From the NCBI GenBank assembly GCA_016789865.1, contig JAEUPC010000216.1, positions 1-64,000 of the forward strand: DNA of 64,000 nt, in the 5' to 3' direction. Source of the DNA: Rubrivivax sp. (GTDB taxonomy: Bacteria; Pseudomonadota; Gammaproteobacteria; Burkholderiales; Burkholderiaceae_C). Each line of letters begins with the position of its first letter. Position 1 is the first letter of the stretch. The notes beneath the pieces are model-generated. The model had not been told where the DNA came from, did not search any database, and worked only from the letters and a program-made list of their open reading frames with translations. Both the position numbers and the translations under genes were made by a program. Below, piece by piece: positions 28,673 through 38,741 of the stretch.

Positions 28673-30772
28673 ATGAAGACCGTCATCGCCCGCCAGCTCG
28701 ACACCCTGGCCGGCTGGCGTGGTGCGGTGGACAAGCGGGTGCAGTCGCTCTCGGCGCTGCTGGCCGACAACGACCTGCAGGACGACGCCGCCACCGCGCA
28801 GATCATCGCGCTGCGCGAGCGGCTCGCTTCCGACAAGCTCGTGCTGGCCTTCGTGGCCGAGTTCTCGCGCGGCAAGTCGGAGCTGATCAACGCCATCTTC
28901 TTCGCCGATGCCGGCCGGCGCGTGCTGCCGGCCACGCCAGGGCGCACCACGATGTGCCCGGTGGAGCTGCGCCACGACGCCGACCGGCCGCCGCGCCTGT
29001 CGCTGCTGCCGATCGAGACGCGGCTGCGCGGCCTGTCGCTGGCCGAGCTGCGCGGCCACGACGAGGCCTGGCAGCATGTGCCGCTGGAGCCGCGCAACAC
29101 GCAGTCGCTGACGCAGGCGCTCGCCGCCGTCACGCGCACCCAGCATGTCAGCGTCGAGCAGGCCACCGCGCTGGGCCTGTGGAACGAGAACCGGCCCGAA
29201 GACAACCCGCCGCAGACGGCCGACGGCAGGGTCGAGGTGCCGAACTGGCGCCACGCACTCATCAACTACCCGCACCCGCTGCTCGAAGCCGGGCTGGTGG
29301 TCATCGACACGCCGGGCCTGAACGCCATCGGCGCCGAGCCCGAGCTGACGCTGGGCCTGCTGCCCACCGCGCACGCTGTGGTGTTCGTGCTCGCCGCCGA
29401 TACCGGCGTGACGCGCACCGACCTGGCCATCTGGCGCGAGCACCTGGGCGGCGCCAGCCTCGAGCGCTTCGTCGTGCTGAACAAGATCGACACGCTGGTC
29501 GACCCGCTCGCCACCACCGAGGAAGTGGAAGCGCAGATCGAGCAGCAGCGCCGCCATACTGCCGCCACGCTGGAGATCCCACTGGCGCGCGTGTTTGCGC
29601 TGTCGGCGCGCGACGCCCTCTCGGCGCGCGTGGGCCACAACGCCGAGGCCGTCACGGCCAGCCGCGTGCCGCCGCTGGAGCGCGCGCTGGCCGAAGGGCT
29701 GATGCCGCGCCGGCACGAGCTGCTGGTGCAGGCCGCCGTCACCGTCGTGCAGCAGCTGCACGCCGGCGCGCTGCACCGCCTGGCCGACCGCCGCCGCCAC
29801 ACCGCCGAGCAGTTGCTGGAGCTGCGCGGCCTGCGCGGCAAGAGCAGCGGCAAGCTGCAGCGCATGCTCGAACGCGTCGAGGTCGAAGCGGCCGAGTTCG
29901 AGCGCTGCACGGCGCGGCTGGCCGCGCTGCGCTCGGTGCAGATGCGGCAGCTGCGCGAGATGACCGCGCGCCTGTCCAACGAGACGCTGCGCCGCGAGGT
30001 CGGCGTGCTGCAGAACGACACGGCCGGCCGCCCGTTCAACATCGGCGGCAAGGCGGCCTTCGCCGGCCTGCTGGAACGCCTTCGCGGCGTGCTGTCGGCG
30101 GCCGAGCGCCAGGCCGACGAGATGCGCCAGATGCTCGAGGCCAGTTTCACGCAGCTGAACACCGAGTTCGGTTTCGCGCTGATCGTCAGCCCCGCGCCCT
30201 CGCTGGAGGCGTACCGCCGCGAGCTCACGCTGATCCAGGACAACTACAGCCGCTACTTCGGCTTCCACCAGGCCTGGCGCATGTCGCAGCCGGGCTTCGC
30301 CGAGCAGTTCCGGCGCATGCTGCTGTCCAAGCTGCGAGTGGTGTTCGAGAACGCCGGCGGCGAGCTCGAGCTGTGGAGCAAGGCCAGTTCAGGCCAGATC
30401 GAGATGCAGCTGCGCGAGCGGCGTCGCGGCTTCGCGCGCCGGCGCGACTCGCTGGAGCGCGTGCAGAGCGCTGCCGGCGAGCTGGAGCTGCGCATCGCCG
30501 AGGTGCAGCAGCAGGAAGACCACCTCGTCCACCTCATCAGCCGCATCGAGGCGCTGGCCGGCAACGCGGTGTCCGCGGCGCGTTGCCCGCCCGGGCAGGA
30601 AGACCGGCTGGTGGACACCGTGCTGCCGGCGCTGCTGCCGGTGGCCGTGCCGGCATCGGCGGCACAGAGCCGCCGCTTCGACACCGTGCTGGACAGCGCC
30701 GCCGCCGCCGGCAGCCTGGCCGCAGAGCTCGAACTCGACGAGCTGCCTGCAGCGCGGCAGAACGCGGCTTGA
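28673..30772 (+). CDS. dynamin-family GTPase
   Basis: A 699-residue large GTPase. G1 is AEFSRGKSELINAIF near residue 64, G2 is the TTMCPVEL region, G3 is VIDTPGLN, G4 is VVLNKIDTL. After the GTPase domain come long helical stalk regions (RRHTAEQLLELRGLRGKSSG, RMLERVEVEAAEFERC, RRRDSLERVQSAAGELELR). Bacterial dynamin-like proteins remodel or protect membranes; the cargo here is unknown. ATG 28673 starts the conserved domain, while the longer upstream reading only covers mutM in another frame. The TGA overlaps the mutY TTG start. Confidence 0.88.
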   Translation: MKTVIARQLDTLAGWRGAVDKRVQSLSALLADNDLQDDAATAQIIALRERLASDKLVLAFVAEFSRGKSELINAIFFADAGRRVLPATPGRTTMCPVELRHDADRPPRLSLLPIETRLRGLSLAELRGHDEAWQHVPLEPRNTQSLTQALAAVTRTQHVSVEQATALGLWNENRPEDNPPQTADGRVEVPNWRHALINYPHPLLEAGLVVIDTPGLNAIGAEPELTLGLLPTAHAVVFVLAADTGVTRTDLAIWREHLGGASLERFVVLNKIDTLVDPLATTEEVEAQIEQQRRHTAATLEIPLARVFALSARDALSARVGHNAEAVTASRVPPLERALAEGLMPRRHELLVQAAVTVVQQLHAGALHRLADRRRHTAEQLLELRGLRGKSSGKLQRMLERVEVEAAEFERCTARLAALRSVQMRQLREMTARLSNETLRREVGVLQNDTAGRPFNIGGKAAFAGLLERLRGVLSAAERQADEMRQMLEASFTQLNTEFGFALIVSPAPSLEAYRRELTLIQDNYSRYFGFHQAWRMSQPGFAEQFRRMLLSKLRVVFENAGGELELWSKASSGQIEMQLRERRRGFARRRDSLERVQSAAGELELRIAEVQQQEDHLVHLISRIEALAGNAVSAARCPPGQEDRLVDTVLPALLPVAVPASAAQSRRFDTVLDSAAAAGSLAAELELDELPAARQNAA

Positions 30773-31863
30773 GCCGCACCGAGCGCCCGGCCGCGGGCGC
30801 CACGCACGCCGAGCCGGACCCGCGCCCCGAAGTCGCCGCCGCCGTGCAGCGCTGGCAGCGCCGGCATGGCCGCCGCGGCCTGCCATGGGTCGGCGAGCGC
30901 AACCCGTACCGCGTCTGGCTTTCCGAGGTGATGCTGCAGCAGACGCAGGTCGCCACGGTGGTGGGCTACTACGAGCGATTCCTCGAGCGCTTCCCGCACG
31001 TGCAGGCGCTCGCCGCGGCGAGCGAGGACGAGGTGCTGGCGCTGTGGAGTGGCCTGGGCTACTACAGTCGCGCGCGCCATCTGCACCGCTGCGCGCAGCA
31101 GGTGATGGCCGCGCATGACGGGCGCTTCCCGCCGGACAGCGCGGCGCTGGCGCGGCTGCCCGGCATCGGCCGCAGCACGGCCGCGGCCATCGCCGCCTTC
31201 TGCTTCGGCGAACGTGCGGCCATCCTCGACGGCAACGTCAAGCGCGTGCTGACGCGCCTGCTCGGCTTCGGTGGTGATCTGGCTGAAGCGGCCGCCGAGC
31301 GGGCCCTTTGGGCACACGCCCGGGCGCTGCTGCCGGCGCGCGGCATCGAGAGCTACACGCAAGGCTTGATGGACCTCGGCGCCACCGTGTGCCTGGCGCG
31401 GCAGCCGCAGTGCGCGCGCTGCCCGCTGGCCACGCAGTGCACGGCGCACCAAGAAGGCCGCCCCGAGGCCTACCCGGTGAAGAGCCGCCGCACGCGCCGC
31501 GGCGCGCGCGACGACATCCTGCTGTGGCTGGAACACCGCGGCCGCTGGTGGCTGGCGCGCCGCCCGGGCACCGGCGTGTGGGCGGGCCTGTGGTGCCTGC
31601 CGCTGGTGGCCGACGCCGCGGCGTTGACCCGCGCCACCGCCGGCTGGCCCGGCACGGCGCAGGCGCTGCCCGAGGTGCGGCACGCGCTCACGCACTTCGA
31701 CTGGACGCTGCGCCCGTTGCACTGGCGCTGGCCGGCGCGTGCCCGGGGGCCGGCGGAAGCCGAGTTGGTACAGCGGCTGGGCGCGGGCCGCTGGCTGCGG
31801 CCCGACGAGGCCCTGGCGCTGGGCCTGCCTGCGCCGGTGCGCCGGTTGCTCGAAGCCGCTTGA
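30769..31863 (+). CDS. mutY: A/G-specific adenine glycosylase
   Basis: Removes adenine opposite 8-oxoguanine. The product shows the catalytic Glu in WLSEVMLQQTQVATVV, the helix-hairpin-helix LPGIGRSTAAAIAAF, the Asp in AILDGNVKRVL, the 4Fe-4S ligands CLARQPQCARCPLATQC and a C-terminal NUDIX-like domain (WLARRPGTGVWAGLWCLP). 364 residues. I choose TTG 30769, which overlaps the dynamin stop (TTGA); no ATG or GTG gives a better N-terminus. Confidence 0.95.
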   Translation: MSRTERPAAGATHAEPDPRPEVAAAVQRWQRRHGRRGLPWVGERNPYRVWLSEVMLQQTQVATVVGYYERFLERFPHVQALAAASEDEVLALWSGLGYYSRARHLHRCAQQVMAAHDGRFPPDSAALARLPGIGRSTAAAIAAFCFGERAAILDGNVKRVLTRLLGFGGDLAEAAAERALWAHARALLPARGIESYTQGLMDLGATVCLARQPQCARCPLATQCTAHQEGRPEAYPVKSRRTRRGARDDILLWLEHRGRWWLARRPGTGVWAGLWCLPLVADAAALTRATAGWPGTAQALPEVRHALTHFDWTLRPLHWRWPARARGPAEAELVQRLGAGRWLRPDEALALGLPAPVRRLLEAA

Positions 31864-31895
31864 TCGGCGCGCGGACCGGCACGCTTCGCCGATCA
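31861..31895. terminator. inverted repeat at the mutY 3' end
   Basis: Perfect 9-bp arms TGATCGGCG/CGCCGATCA with a 17-base loop, starting at the mutY stop codon, in the gap between convergent genes. It could serve as a bidirectional terminator, but the long loop makes this weak. Confidence 0.35.
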
Positions 31896-31981
31896 CCGGT
31901 CGCCAATCAGAATCGCGATCGGGCTGGTCATCTTCGCAAGCCAGCACCTTGCCACACGGCCCGCGCGCCGGGCCGCGGCGC

Positions 31982-32638
31982 TCAGCCGAGCACCACCTTC
32001 TTGTCGCGCAAGTACCCGTCGACGATCGACAGCCGGATCACCGGGTCGGCCAGCTCCATCAGCTTTTGCTTGGCCGCCAGGGGCACCGGCAGCAGCTCGC
32101 ACCAGCGGTTGGCCACCCAACCGGCATCGTCCAGCCGGTAAGGCTCGGCGAAAGGCACCTTGTCCATCTGCTGCAGCTTGCGGATGGCCTCGGCCAGCGC
32201 GTTCACCGTCTGCAGCATGGCCGGGCCCGGCATGTGGGCCGCGTCGGCGGCGATCAGCTCGGCCGCGCTTTGCCACAGGCCGTTGTCCTGCTGCCAGGGC
32301 GCGCCCTGCAGCCGGAAGCGCCCCTGGCCGGTGCAGCGCACGCGCAGGATGCCGGCCTGCTCGGCGTCGACCTCGTCGATGCGTGCAAGCACGCCGACGT
32401 TCTCGAACTCCACCTGGCCCGCCACGCGGCCGGCCTCGGTGCCGCGCTTGAGGCACACGACGCCGAAGCCGCTGCCGCTTTTCATGCACTGGCTCACGAG
32501 GTCCAGGTAGCGCGCCTCGAACACCCGCAGCGACAGCAGCGCGCCCGGGAAGAGCACCACGTTCAGCGGGAACAGCGCCAACGGCTGCGGCAACGCCGGC
32601 CGCGGCGGCCCGGCCGCGGGCAACGCCGGCGAACTCAT
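31982..32638 (-). CDS. LON peptidase substrate-binding-domain protein
   Basis: A 218-residue protein made of the Lon N-terminal (LAN/PUA-like) domain without ATPase or protease: [60 protein letters not shown] and a helical end ([20 protein letters not shown]). Such stand-alone domains probably bind proteins; the role is not known. Its ATG overlaps the rapZ stop (ATGA). Confidence 0.9.
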   Translation of the reverse strand: MSSPALPAAGPPRPALPQPLALFPLNVVLFPGALLSLRVFEARYLDLVSQCMKSGSGFGVVCLKRGTEAGRVAGQVEFENVGVLARIDEVDAEQAGILRVRCTGQGRFRLQGAPWQQDNGLWQSAAELIAADAAHMPGPAMLQTVNALAEAIRKLQQMDKVPFAEPYRLDDAGWVANRWCELLPVPLAAKQKLMELADPVIRLSIVDGYLRDKKVVLG

Positions 32639-33534
32639 TCGCGCGCGTCCAGCTCGCGGTGGCGCACCAGCGTGGCGTGCCGCGGCTCGAACTGCCGCAC
32701 CAGCCACTCCACCGCGTACACCGAGCGGTGCTGCCCGCCGGTGCAGCCGATGGCCACCGTGAGGTAGCTGCGCTGATCGTCCTCGAAGTTGGGCAGCCAG
32801 CGCTGCACGAAGCCCAGGATCTGCGCCAGCATCTCCTTGGCCTCGGGCTGCGCGTCGAGGTAGGCGGCCACCGGGGCGTCGCGGCCCGTCAACGGCCTGA
32901 GCTCGCGCACGTAGTATGGGTTGGGCAGCACGCGCACGTCGAACACGTAGTCGGCGTCCAGCGGCACGCCGTGCTTGTAGGCAAAGCTCTCGAACACGAG
33001 CGTCAGCTCCGAGTCGCGCGCGCCGACCAGCGAGCGCACCCAGCTGCGCAGCACCGCGGGCCTGAGCTGGCTCGTGTCGATGACGGTGGAGACGTCACGG
33101 ATGTCGGCCAGCAGCTGGCGCTCCAGGTCGATGGCTTCCCCCAGCGCACGCGTGCTGTCGCGCTCGCCGCCCAGCGCTGTCAGCGGGTGCGGGCGGCGCG
33201 TCTCGGAGTAGCGGCGCAGCAGCGCGTCATTGCTGGCATCGAGGAAGATCGAACGCACGTGGATGCCTTCGCTGCGCAGCGAGTCGATCAGCGGCACCAG
33301 GTGCGGCAGCGAGCTCGCGGTGCGCACGTCCACCGCCGCGGCCACGCGATGCGTGAAGCGCTCGTGCTCCAGGCGGATGAAGTCGCGCAGCAGCTCCGGC
33401 GGCAGGTTGTCGACGCAGAAGTAGCCCGCGTCTTCCAGCGCATGCAGCGCCACCGACTTGCCCGAGCCGCTGATGCCGGTGACCAGCACGACATCCTGCC
33501 GGCCCTCGGGGCCCAGCGGCATCCACTCGCTCAT
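32635..33534 (-). CDS. rapZ: RNase adapter RapZ
   Basis: RapZ binds glucosamine-6-phosphate and, in enterics, guides small-RNA decay. 299 residues: Walker [46 protein letters not shown]-like [27 protein letters not shown] and the C-terminal [18 protein letters not shown]. Overlaps with recN and the LON-domain gene (ATGA on both sides) show tight coupling of the three. Confidence 0.95.
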   Translation of the reverse strand: MSEWMPLGPEGRQDVVLVTGISGSGKSVALHALEDAGYFCVDNLPPELLRDFIRLEHERFTHRVAAAVDVRTASSLPHLVPLIDSLRSEGIHVRSIFLDASNDALLRRYSETRRPHPLTALGGERDSTRALGEAIDLERQLLADIRDVSTVIDTSQLRPAVLRSWVRSLVGARDSELTLVFESFAYKHGVPLDADYVFDVRVLPNPYYVRELRPLTGRDAPVAAYLDAQPEAKEMLAQILGFVQRWLPNFEDDQRSYLTVAIGCTGGQHRSVYAVEWLVRQFEPRHATLVRHRELDARE

Positions 33535-35351
33535 CGCGCGCGCTCCGGCCTGGCCGGCTTCACCGGCTTTGCCGGGCCGGCGGCAGAGCCCGCCGCGGCT
33601 TGCGCGCCGAGCATCGCCTGTGCGTGCGCCGTGCCCGACAGCCGCTCGCCGCCGAGCATGCGCGCGATCTCGGCCACGCGCGCCTCGCCGTCCACCGGCT
33701 GCAGCGCCGACAGCGTCTGCCGCCCCGCGGCCGTTTGCACCTCGGCCTTGCTGACCACCAGGTGATGGTCGGCGCAGGCTGCCACCTGCGCCAGGTGCGT
33801 GACCGCCAGCACCTGCGCACTCGCGCCCAGCTGCTTCATCAGCCGGCCGACGCTGTCGGCCACGGTGCCGCCGACGCCGGCGTCGATCTCGTCGAAGATC
33901 AACGTGGGCACGCCGGGCCCTGGCCTCGCCACGGCACCTTCCACACCCGCACCCGCACCCGCCACCGCATTGGACTTCGGCTTGGCCGCCGGATTGCTCT
34001 GGCCTGCGGCCTGCAGGCCCTGCGCGGTGGTGACGGCAATGGCCAGCGCCAACCGCGAAAGCTCGCCGCCCGAGGCCACCTTGGCCAGCGGCCGCGGCGT
34101 GCTGCCGGTGTGGCCGGCCACGCGCAGCTCCACCGTCTCCAGGCCGAAGCTCTGCGGCTCTTCCTGCGGCACCAGCACCACCTCGAAGCGCCCGCCGGCC
34201 ATGCCCAGCTGCTGCATCTGCGCAGTCACCGCCTCGGCCATCGGCGGCGCGGCCCGCTGGCGCTGCCGCGAGACGCGCCCGGCCTCTGTGCGCCAGGCCT
34301 GTTCACTCTCGCCGGCGGCCCGTTCGAGCGCCTCGATGTCGGCGGCGGCATCGAGCCCCGCCAGCTCTTCCTTCCATTGCGCCAGCAGCGCGGGCAGTTC
34401 GGCAGGCGCGCGGCGATAACGCCGCGCCTGACCCACCCAGGCGGCCAAACGTGCATCGAGCTCGGCCAGGCGCTGCGGGTCGGGCTCGGCGCGCCCCAGG
34501 TAGGCCGCCAGCGTGTGCGCGGCGTCCTGCAGCTGCGCCTGCGCGCCGCGCATCACCTCGACCACCGGCGCCAGCGTGGCGTCGAAGCGTGTCACCTCGT
34601 CCAATGCATCGGCGGCGCGCCGGCAAAGGCCCGCCGCGCTCGGCTCGTCATCGCTCACCGCGGCCAGCGCAGCGCGTGCGCCATCGAGCAGGGCCTGGCC
34701 ATGGGCCAGCCGCTGGTGCTCGGCGTTCAGCGCTTCCCACTCGTCGGCGCCGGGGCCCAGCTTGTCCAGCTCGCCCACCTGCCAAGCCAGCCGCTCGCGG
34801 TCGCGCGCGAGCGCGTCACGCTGCGCGCGCGCGGCCTCCAGCCGCGCCTGCGCGTCGCGCCACGCCTTCCATGCCGCGGCAAGCGGCGCGGTGTCGATGC
34901 CGGCCTGCTCGTCCAGCAGCGCACGCACGGCGGCCGGCCGCGTCAGGCTTTGCCAGGCGTGCTGGCCGTGGATGTCCACCAGCCACTCGGCGGCCTCGCG
35001 CAGCTGGGCCACCGTGGCCGGGCTGCCGTTGATCCACGCGCGGCTCTTGCCCTGCGCGTCGACCGTGCGGCGCAGCAGCAGCAACGCATCGTCGCCTGCG
35101 GCGAAGCCGGCCTCCTCGAGCCAGGGCCGCAGAGCCTCGGGCCTGTCGAACTCGGCACTCACCTCGGCGCGCGCCGCGCCTTCGCGCACGATGGCCGCCT
35201 CGGCGCGCCCGCCCAGCGCCAGCTGCAGCGCATCGACAAGGATCGACTTGCCCGCCCCCGTTTCGCCGGTGAGCACGCTGAAGCCCGGGTGCAGCTCCAC
35301 CTCGAGCTCGGCGACGATGACCACGTCGCGCAGGTTCAGCCGGCGCAACAC
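33531..35351 (-). CDS. recN: DNA repair protein RecN
   Basis: SMC-like ATPase for double-strand-break repair. 606 residues: N-terminal [20 protein letters not shown], Walker [20 protein letters not shown], a long coiled coil in the middle, the ABC signature region [19 protein letters not shown], and Walker [14 protein letters not shown]. An Ala/Gly/Pro insertion (about 35 residues, [13 protein letters not shown]) lies between signature and Walker B. The start is GTG with a G-rich ribosome site. Confidence 0.96.
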   Translation of the reverse strand: MLRRLNLRDVVIVAELEVELHPGFSVLTGETGAGKSILVDALQLALGGRAEAAIVREGAARAEVSAEFDRPEALRPWLEEAGFAAGDDALLLLRRTVDAQGKSRAWINGSPATVAQLREAAEWLVDIHGQHAWQSLTRPAAVRALLDEQAGIDTAPLAAAWKAWRDAQARLEAARAQRDALARDRERLAWQVGELDKLGPGADEWEALNAEHQRLAHGQALLDGARAALAAVSDDEPSAAGLCRRAADALDEVTRFDATLAPVVEVMRGAQAQLQDAAHTLAAYLGRAEPDPQRLAELDARLAAWVGQARRYRRAPAELPALLAQWKEELAGLDAAADIEALERAAGESEQAWRTEAGRVSRQRQRAAPPMAEAVTAQMQQLGMAGGRFEVVLVPQEEPQSFGLETVELRVAGHTGSTPRPLAKVASGGELSRLALAIAVTTAQGLQAAGQSNPAAKPKSNAVAGAGAGVEGAVARPGPGVPTLIFDEIDAGVGGTVADSVGRLMKQLGASAQVLAVTHLAQVAACADHHLVVSKAEVQTAAGRQTLSALQPVDGEARVAEIARMLGGERLSGTAHAQAMLGAQAAAGSAAGPAKPVKPARPERAR

Positions 35352-35493
35352 TCAACAACCCCCCAGCCAAGCGGACGCCGCGGATACGGCCTTGCCGGGC
35401 CGCCGGCGCGCCTTGCTGGCCGCAGCGGGCCAGGCGGCCCGGTCCTTCGCCAGGCACGAACGGTCCACCGGACCCTTCGTGTCCGCGCTCGGC

Positions 35494-35534
35494 CCCCTGG
35501 GGGGAGGCGGCCGAAGGCCGCTTCGGGGGGGACT
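35494..35534. repeat. GC-rich palindromic intergenic element
   Basis: CCCCCT/GGGGGG flanks, then GCGGCC-GAA-GGCCGC (35507-35521) and TTCGGGGGGG, between nadK and recN. It resembles REP-like intergenic palindromes common in this bacterial group and may end the nadK transcript. Confidence 0.45.
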
Positions 35535-36466
35535 CATACGCCGCCCTCGTACCAGCGCAGCTTGCGGCGCAACGTGGCGTAATAGCTCCAGCCGCGCGGG
35601 TGCAGGAAGCGCACCTGGTGCGCCGAGCGCCGCACGCGGATCTGGTCGCCGTGCAAGAGGCTGGCGAGGTTGTGCATGTCGAAGCTCACCGACACATCCT
35701 TGCCGGCCACGATGCCGATGCGCACTTCGCCCGCATCGGGCAGCACGATCGGCCGGTTGCTCAAGGTGTGCGAGGCGATCGGCACCACCACCCAGCCGCC
35801 GATCGAAGGGTGCAGGATCGGCCCGCCGGCCGAGAGCGCATAGGCCGTGCTGCCGGTGGGCGTGGCGACGATCAGGCCGTCGGCACGCAGGTTGGCGACG
35901 AAGTCGTCGTCGACGTCCACGCGCAGCTCCACCATGCCGGCGGTGGCGCCGCGGCTGACCACCACGTCGTTCAGCGACACGCCCTCGAAGATGCACTCGC
36001 TGACCTGGTCGCTCTGGCGCCACACGCCGCCGGCCAGCATCGAGCGATGTTCTTCTTCGTAGTCGCCGGCCAGGATGGGCGCCAGGCTCTCCTTGTAGCG
36101 GTCGAGCGGGATGTCGGTGATGAAACCCAGCCGCCCGGCGTTGATGCCCACCAGCGGCACCTGGTGGCGCGACATCTCGCGTGCGAAGGCGAGCATCGTG
36201 CCGTCGCCACCCACCACCACCGCGATGTCGCAGCGGCGGCCGAGTTCCTCGACCGACAGCGCCTCGAAGCCGCCCGGCCCGCCCACCGCGCCGACGCTGC
36301 CGTCGCGGGCCAGGCCGGTGGCGCCCATGCCGAGCGCCGTCTCGCGCTCGAAGACCACGTCGAGCCCGCGGCCGACCAGGAAATGCGCGATCTCCTCGAG
36401 CACCGGCCCGATGCCGCGGGCCTGGAACTTGCCCACGATGGCGGCATGCTTGAAGGCCTTCGGCAT
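35534..36466 (-). CDS. nadK: NAD kinase
   Basis: Phosphorylates NAD to NADP. Motifs: [15 protein letters not shown] at the N-terminus, the catalytic [29 protein letters not shown] and [20 protein letters not shown]. 310 residues from ATG 36466; an ATG three codons earlier (36475) is also possible. Divergent from hrcA with about 115 bases between, as in other Burkholderiales. Confidence 0.96.
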   Translation of the reverse strand: MPKAFKHAAIVGKFQARGIGPVLEEIAHFLVGRGLDVVFERETALGMGATGLARDGSVGAVGGPGGFEALSVEELGRRCDIAVVVGGDGTMLAFAREMSRHQVPLVGINAGRLGFITDIPLDRYKESLAPILAGDYEEEHRSMLAGGVWRQSDQVSECIFEGVSLNDVVVSRGATAGMVELRVDVDDDFVANLRADGLIVATPTGSTAYALSAGGPILHPSIGGWVVVPIASHTLSNRPIVLPDAGEVRIGIVAGKDVSVSFDMHNLASLLHGDQIRVRRSAHQVRFLHPRGWSYYATLRRKLRWYEGGV

Positions 36467-36568
36467 GCGGCGCATTAGACCATAGCCACCCTCGTGAAAC
36501 GCCCGTTCGCGGGGGCGCCGCCATGCCCGGCGCAGGCGAGAGAGCGCCACGCGCCGCGGGGCCGTTCG

Positions 36569-36574
36569 TACAAT
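36569..36574 (+). promoter_or_regulatory. putative -10 element for hrcA (TACAAT)
   Basis: TACAAT eight bases before the hrcA ATG; no convincing -35. I see no CIRCE inverted repeat (TTAGCACTC type) in this gap. Confidence 0.35.
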
Positions 36575-36582
36575 GAAACACC

Positions 36583-37635
36583 ATGCTCGATGACCGTGCC
36601 CGCACTCTGCTGAAGGCGCTGGTGGAACGCTACATCGCCGAAGGGCAGCCGGTGGGCTCGCGCACGCTGTCGCGCGCTTCGGGGCTCGACCTGTCGCCGG
36701 CCACCATTCGCAACGTGATGGCCGACCTCGAGGAGCTGGGCCTCATCGCCAGCCCGCACACCAGCGCCGGCCGCGTGCCCACCGCGCGCGGCTACCGCCT
36801 GTTCGTCGACACCATGCTCACCGCGCGGGCGCCGGCCGAGCTGGAAGCGTCGATCGACACCGACGCAGAACTCTCGGCCGTACGCGGGCAGATCAGCCAG
36901 CAGTTGCACCCCGACCAGCCGCAGCGCGTGATCACCCAGGCCGCGTCGCTGCTTTCCAGCCTTTCCACCTACGTCGGCGTGGTCAGCGCGCCGCGCAAGG
37001 CCGGCGTCTTCCACCACATCGAGTTCCTGCGCCTGGGCGAGCGGCGGGTGCTGGTCATCCTCGTGTCGCCCGAGGGCGACGTGCAGAACCGCGTCGTCTT
37101 CACCGTGCGCGACCACACGCAGGCCGAGCTGATCGAAGCCACCAACTACGTCAATGCGCACTACGCCGGCCTCACGCTCGAAGAGGTGCGCGAACGCCTG
37201 AAGCGCGAGGTCGACGCGCTGCGCGGCGAGATCGCCTCGCTGATGCAGGCCGCGGTCGAGGCGGGCAGCGAGGCCGCCGAAGAAGGCGCCGACCAGGTGG
37301 TGGTGGCCGGCGAGCGCAACCTGCTGGGCGTGCAGGACTTCGGCCAGGACATGGGCAGCCTGCGCCGCATGTTCGACCTGTTCGAGCAGAAGACGCAGCT
37401 GCTGCGCCTGCTGGATGTGAGCAGCCGCGCAGAGGGCGTGCGCATCTTCATCGGGGGCGAGAGCCAGGTCGTGCCGTACGAACAACTCTCGGTGGTGACC
37501 GCGCCGTACGAAGTGGACGGCCGCGTGGTCGGCACGCTGGGCGTCATCGGCCCCACGCGCATGCCCTATGAGCGGATGATCCAGATCGTGGACATCACCG
37601 CGCGGCTGGTGGGCCACGCCCTTTCACTCAAGTAG
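36583..37635 (+). CDS. hrcA: heat-inducible transcriptional repressor HrcA
   Basis: Represses groE/dnaK operons at CIRCE sites and is kept active by GroEL. 350 residues: winged-helix DNA-binding part [60 protein letters not shown]; then the GAF-like and dimerisation region ending [19 protein letters not shown]. Six bases separate it from the XdhC gene, suggesting co-transcription. Confidence 0.97.
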   Translation: MLDDRARTLLKALVERYIAEGQPVGSRTLSRASGLDLSPATIRNVMADLEELGLIASPHTSAGRVPTARGYRLFVDTMLTARAPAELEASIDTDAELSAVRGQISQQLHPDQPQRVITQAASLLSSLSTYVGVVSAPRKAGVFHHIEFLRLGERRVLVILVSPEGDVQNRVVFTVRDHTQAELIEATNYVNAHYAGLTLEEVRERLKREVDALRGEIASLMQAAVEAGSEAAEEGADQVVVAGERNLLGVQDFGQDMGSLRRMFDLFEQKTQLLRLLDVSSRAEGVRIFIGGESQVVPYEQLSVVTAPYEVDGRVVGTLGVIGPTRMPYERMIQIVDITARLVGHALSLK

Positions 37636-37641
37636 GGTGCC

Positions 37642-38670
37642 ATGGACAGCCTCGACCTGCAGGTGCTCTCGCAAGCGCGCGATTGGCATGCCGGCGGCCA
37701 CGCCGTGTGGCTGGTCACCGTGATCGAGACCTGGGGCTCCGCGCCGCGCCCTCCCGGCGCGCTGCTGGCCATGCGCGACGACGGTCAGGTGGTCGGCTCG
37801 GTCTCTGGCGGTTGTGTCGAAGACGACCTCATCGATCGCGTCCGCCATGGCGAACGCGTGGCCGCACCGACCCTCGTGGCCTACGGCGTCACCAAGGAGG
37901 AGGCGGCGCGCTTCGGGCTGCCCTGCGGGGGCAACCTGCGCCTGGTGCAGGAGCCGCTTCGCGATGCGCGCTGGATCGACGAGGTGCTCGCACGCACCGC
38001 GCGCCACGAGCTGGTGGCCCGCCGGCTGGAGCTGGCCAGCGGCGCCGTCACCGTCGAGCCGGCGCACCGCGGCGAGACGTTTACATTCGACGGGCAGCGG
38101 CTGCGCGCGCTGTACGGCCCGCGCTGGCGCATGCTGGTCATCGGCGCCGGCCAGCTCTCGCGCGTGCTGGCGCAGATGGCGCTCGCGCTGGACTTCGAAG
38201 TCATCTGCTGCGACCCGCGCGAGGAGTACCACCTCACCTGGGACGTGCCCGGCACCACCTTCAGCAAGGCCATGCCCGACGACCTGGTGCAGGAACTGCA
38301 GCTCGACCCGCACTGCGCCGTGGTGGCCGTGACGCACGACCCCAAGCTCGACGACCTGGTGCTGCTGGAGGCGCTGAAGTCGCCGGCCTTCTACGTCGGC
38401 GCGCTCGGCTCGCGCGGCAACACCACCAAGCGGCGCCAGCGGCTGGCGCTGTTCGACCTGAGCGAGGCCGAGATCGCGCGGCTGCACGGCCCCATCGGCC
38501 TGGACCTGGGCGGGCGCACGCCGGCCGAGATCGCGGTATCGATCCTCGCCGAGGTGATTGCCGTGCGGCACGGCGTGCCGCTGGCGCAGAAGAAGCCCGG
38601 CTCGGCGCATCCGCTGCCGGGCGGGGCGGCGGCCGCAGCCGCTGCGCCCGGCACCGCACCTTTGCGCTAG
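37642..38670 (+). CDS. XdhC/CoxI family protein (molybdenum cofactor insertion/sulfuration)
   Basis: 342 residues with both XdhC domains: the N-terminal VTVIETWGSAPRPPGALLAM and GSVSGGCVEDDLIDR motif, with a conserved Cys, and the C-terminal Rossmann domain (RMLVIGAGQLSRVLAQMALA, FYVGALGSRGNTTKRRQRL, IGLDLGGRTPAEIAVSILAE). The family helps put the sulfurated molybdenum cofactor into xanthine-dehydrogenase-type enzymes. No such enzyme is in the window, so the target lies elsewhere. Confidence 0.92.
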   Translation: MDSLDLQVLSQARDWHAGGHAVWLVTVIETWGSAPRPPGALLAMRDDGQVVGSVSGGCVEDDLIDRVRHGERVAAPTLVAYGVTKEEAARFGLPCGGNLRLVQEPLRDARWIDEVLARTARHELVARRLELASGAVTVEPAHRGETFTFDGQRLRALYGPRWRMLVIGAGQLSRVLAQMALALDFEVICCDPREEYHLTWDVPGTTFSKAMPDDLVQELQLDPHCAVVAVTHDPKLDDLVLLEALKSPAFYVGALGSRGNTTKRRQRLALFDLSEAEIARLHGPIGLDLGGRTPAEIAVSILAEVIAVRHGVPLAQKKPGSAHPLPGGAAAAAAAPGTAPLR

Positions 38671-38741
38671 CTCGAAGCCTGGGCGGCCCGCCGCAGGGCC
38701 ATTGCCCGCGGGTGTCGCTGCCCGGAACCTGCGCAGTCCTG

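Noticed and set aside
36541..36582. CIRCE operator upstream of hrcA
   Set aside because: No 9-bp inverted repeat of the TTAGCACTC type is present.
36475..37617. Minus-strand 380-codon ORF over hrcA
   Set aside because: His/Arg-rich antisense readout of hrcA without family motifs.
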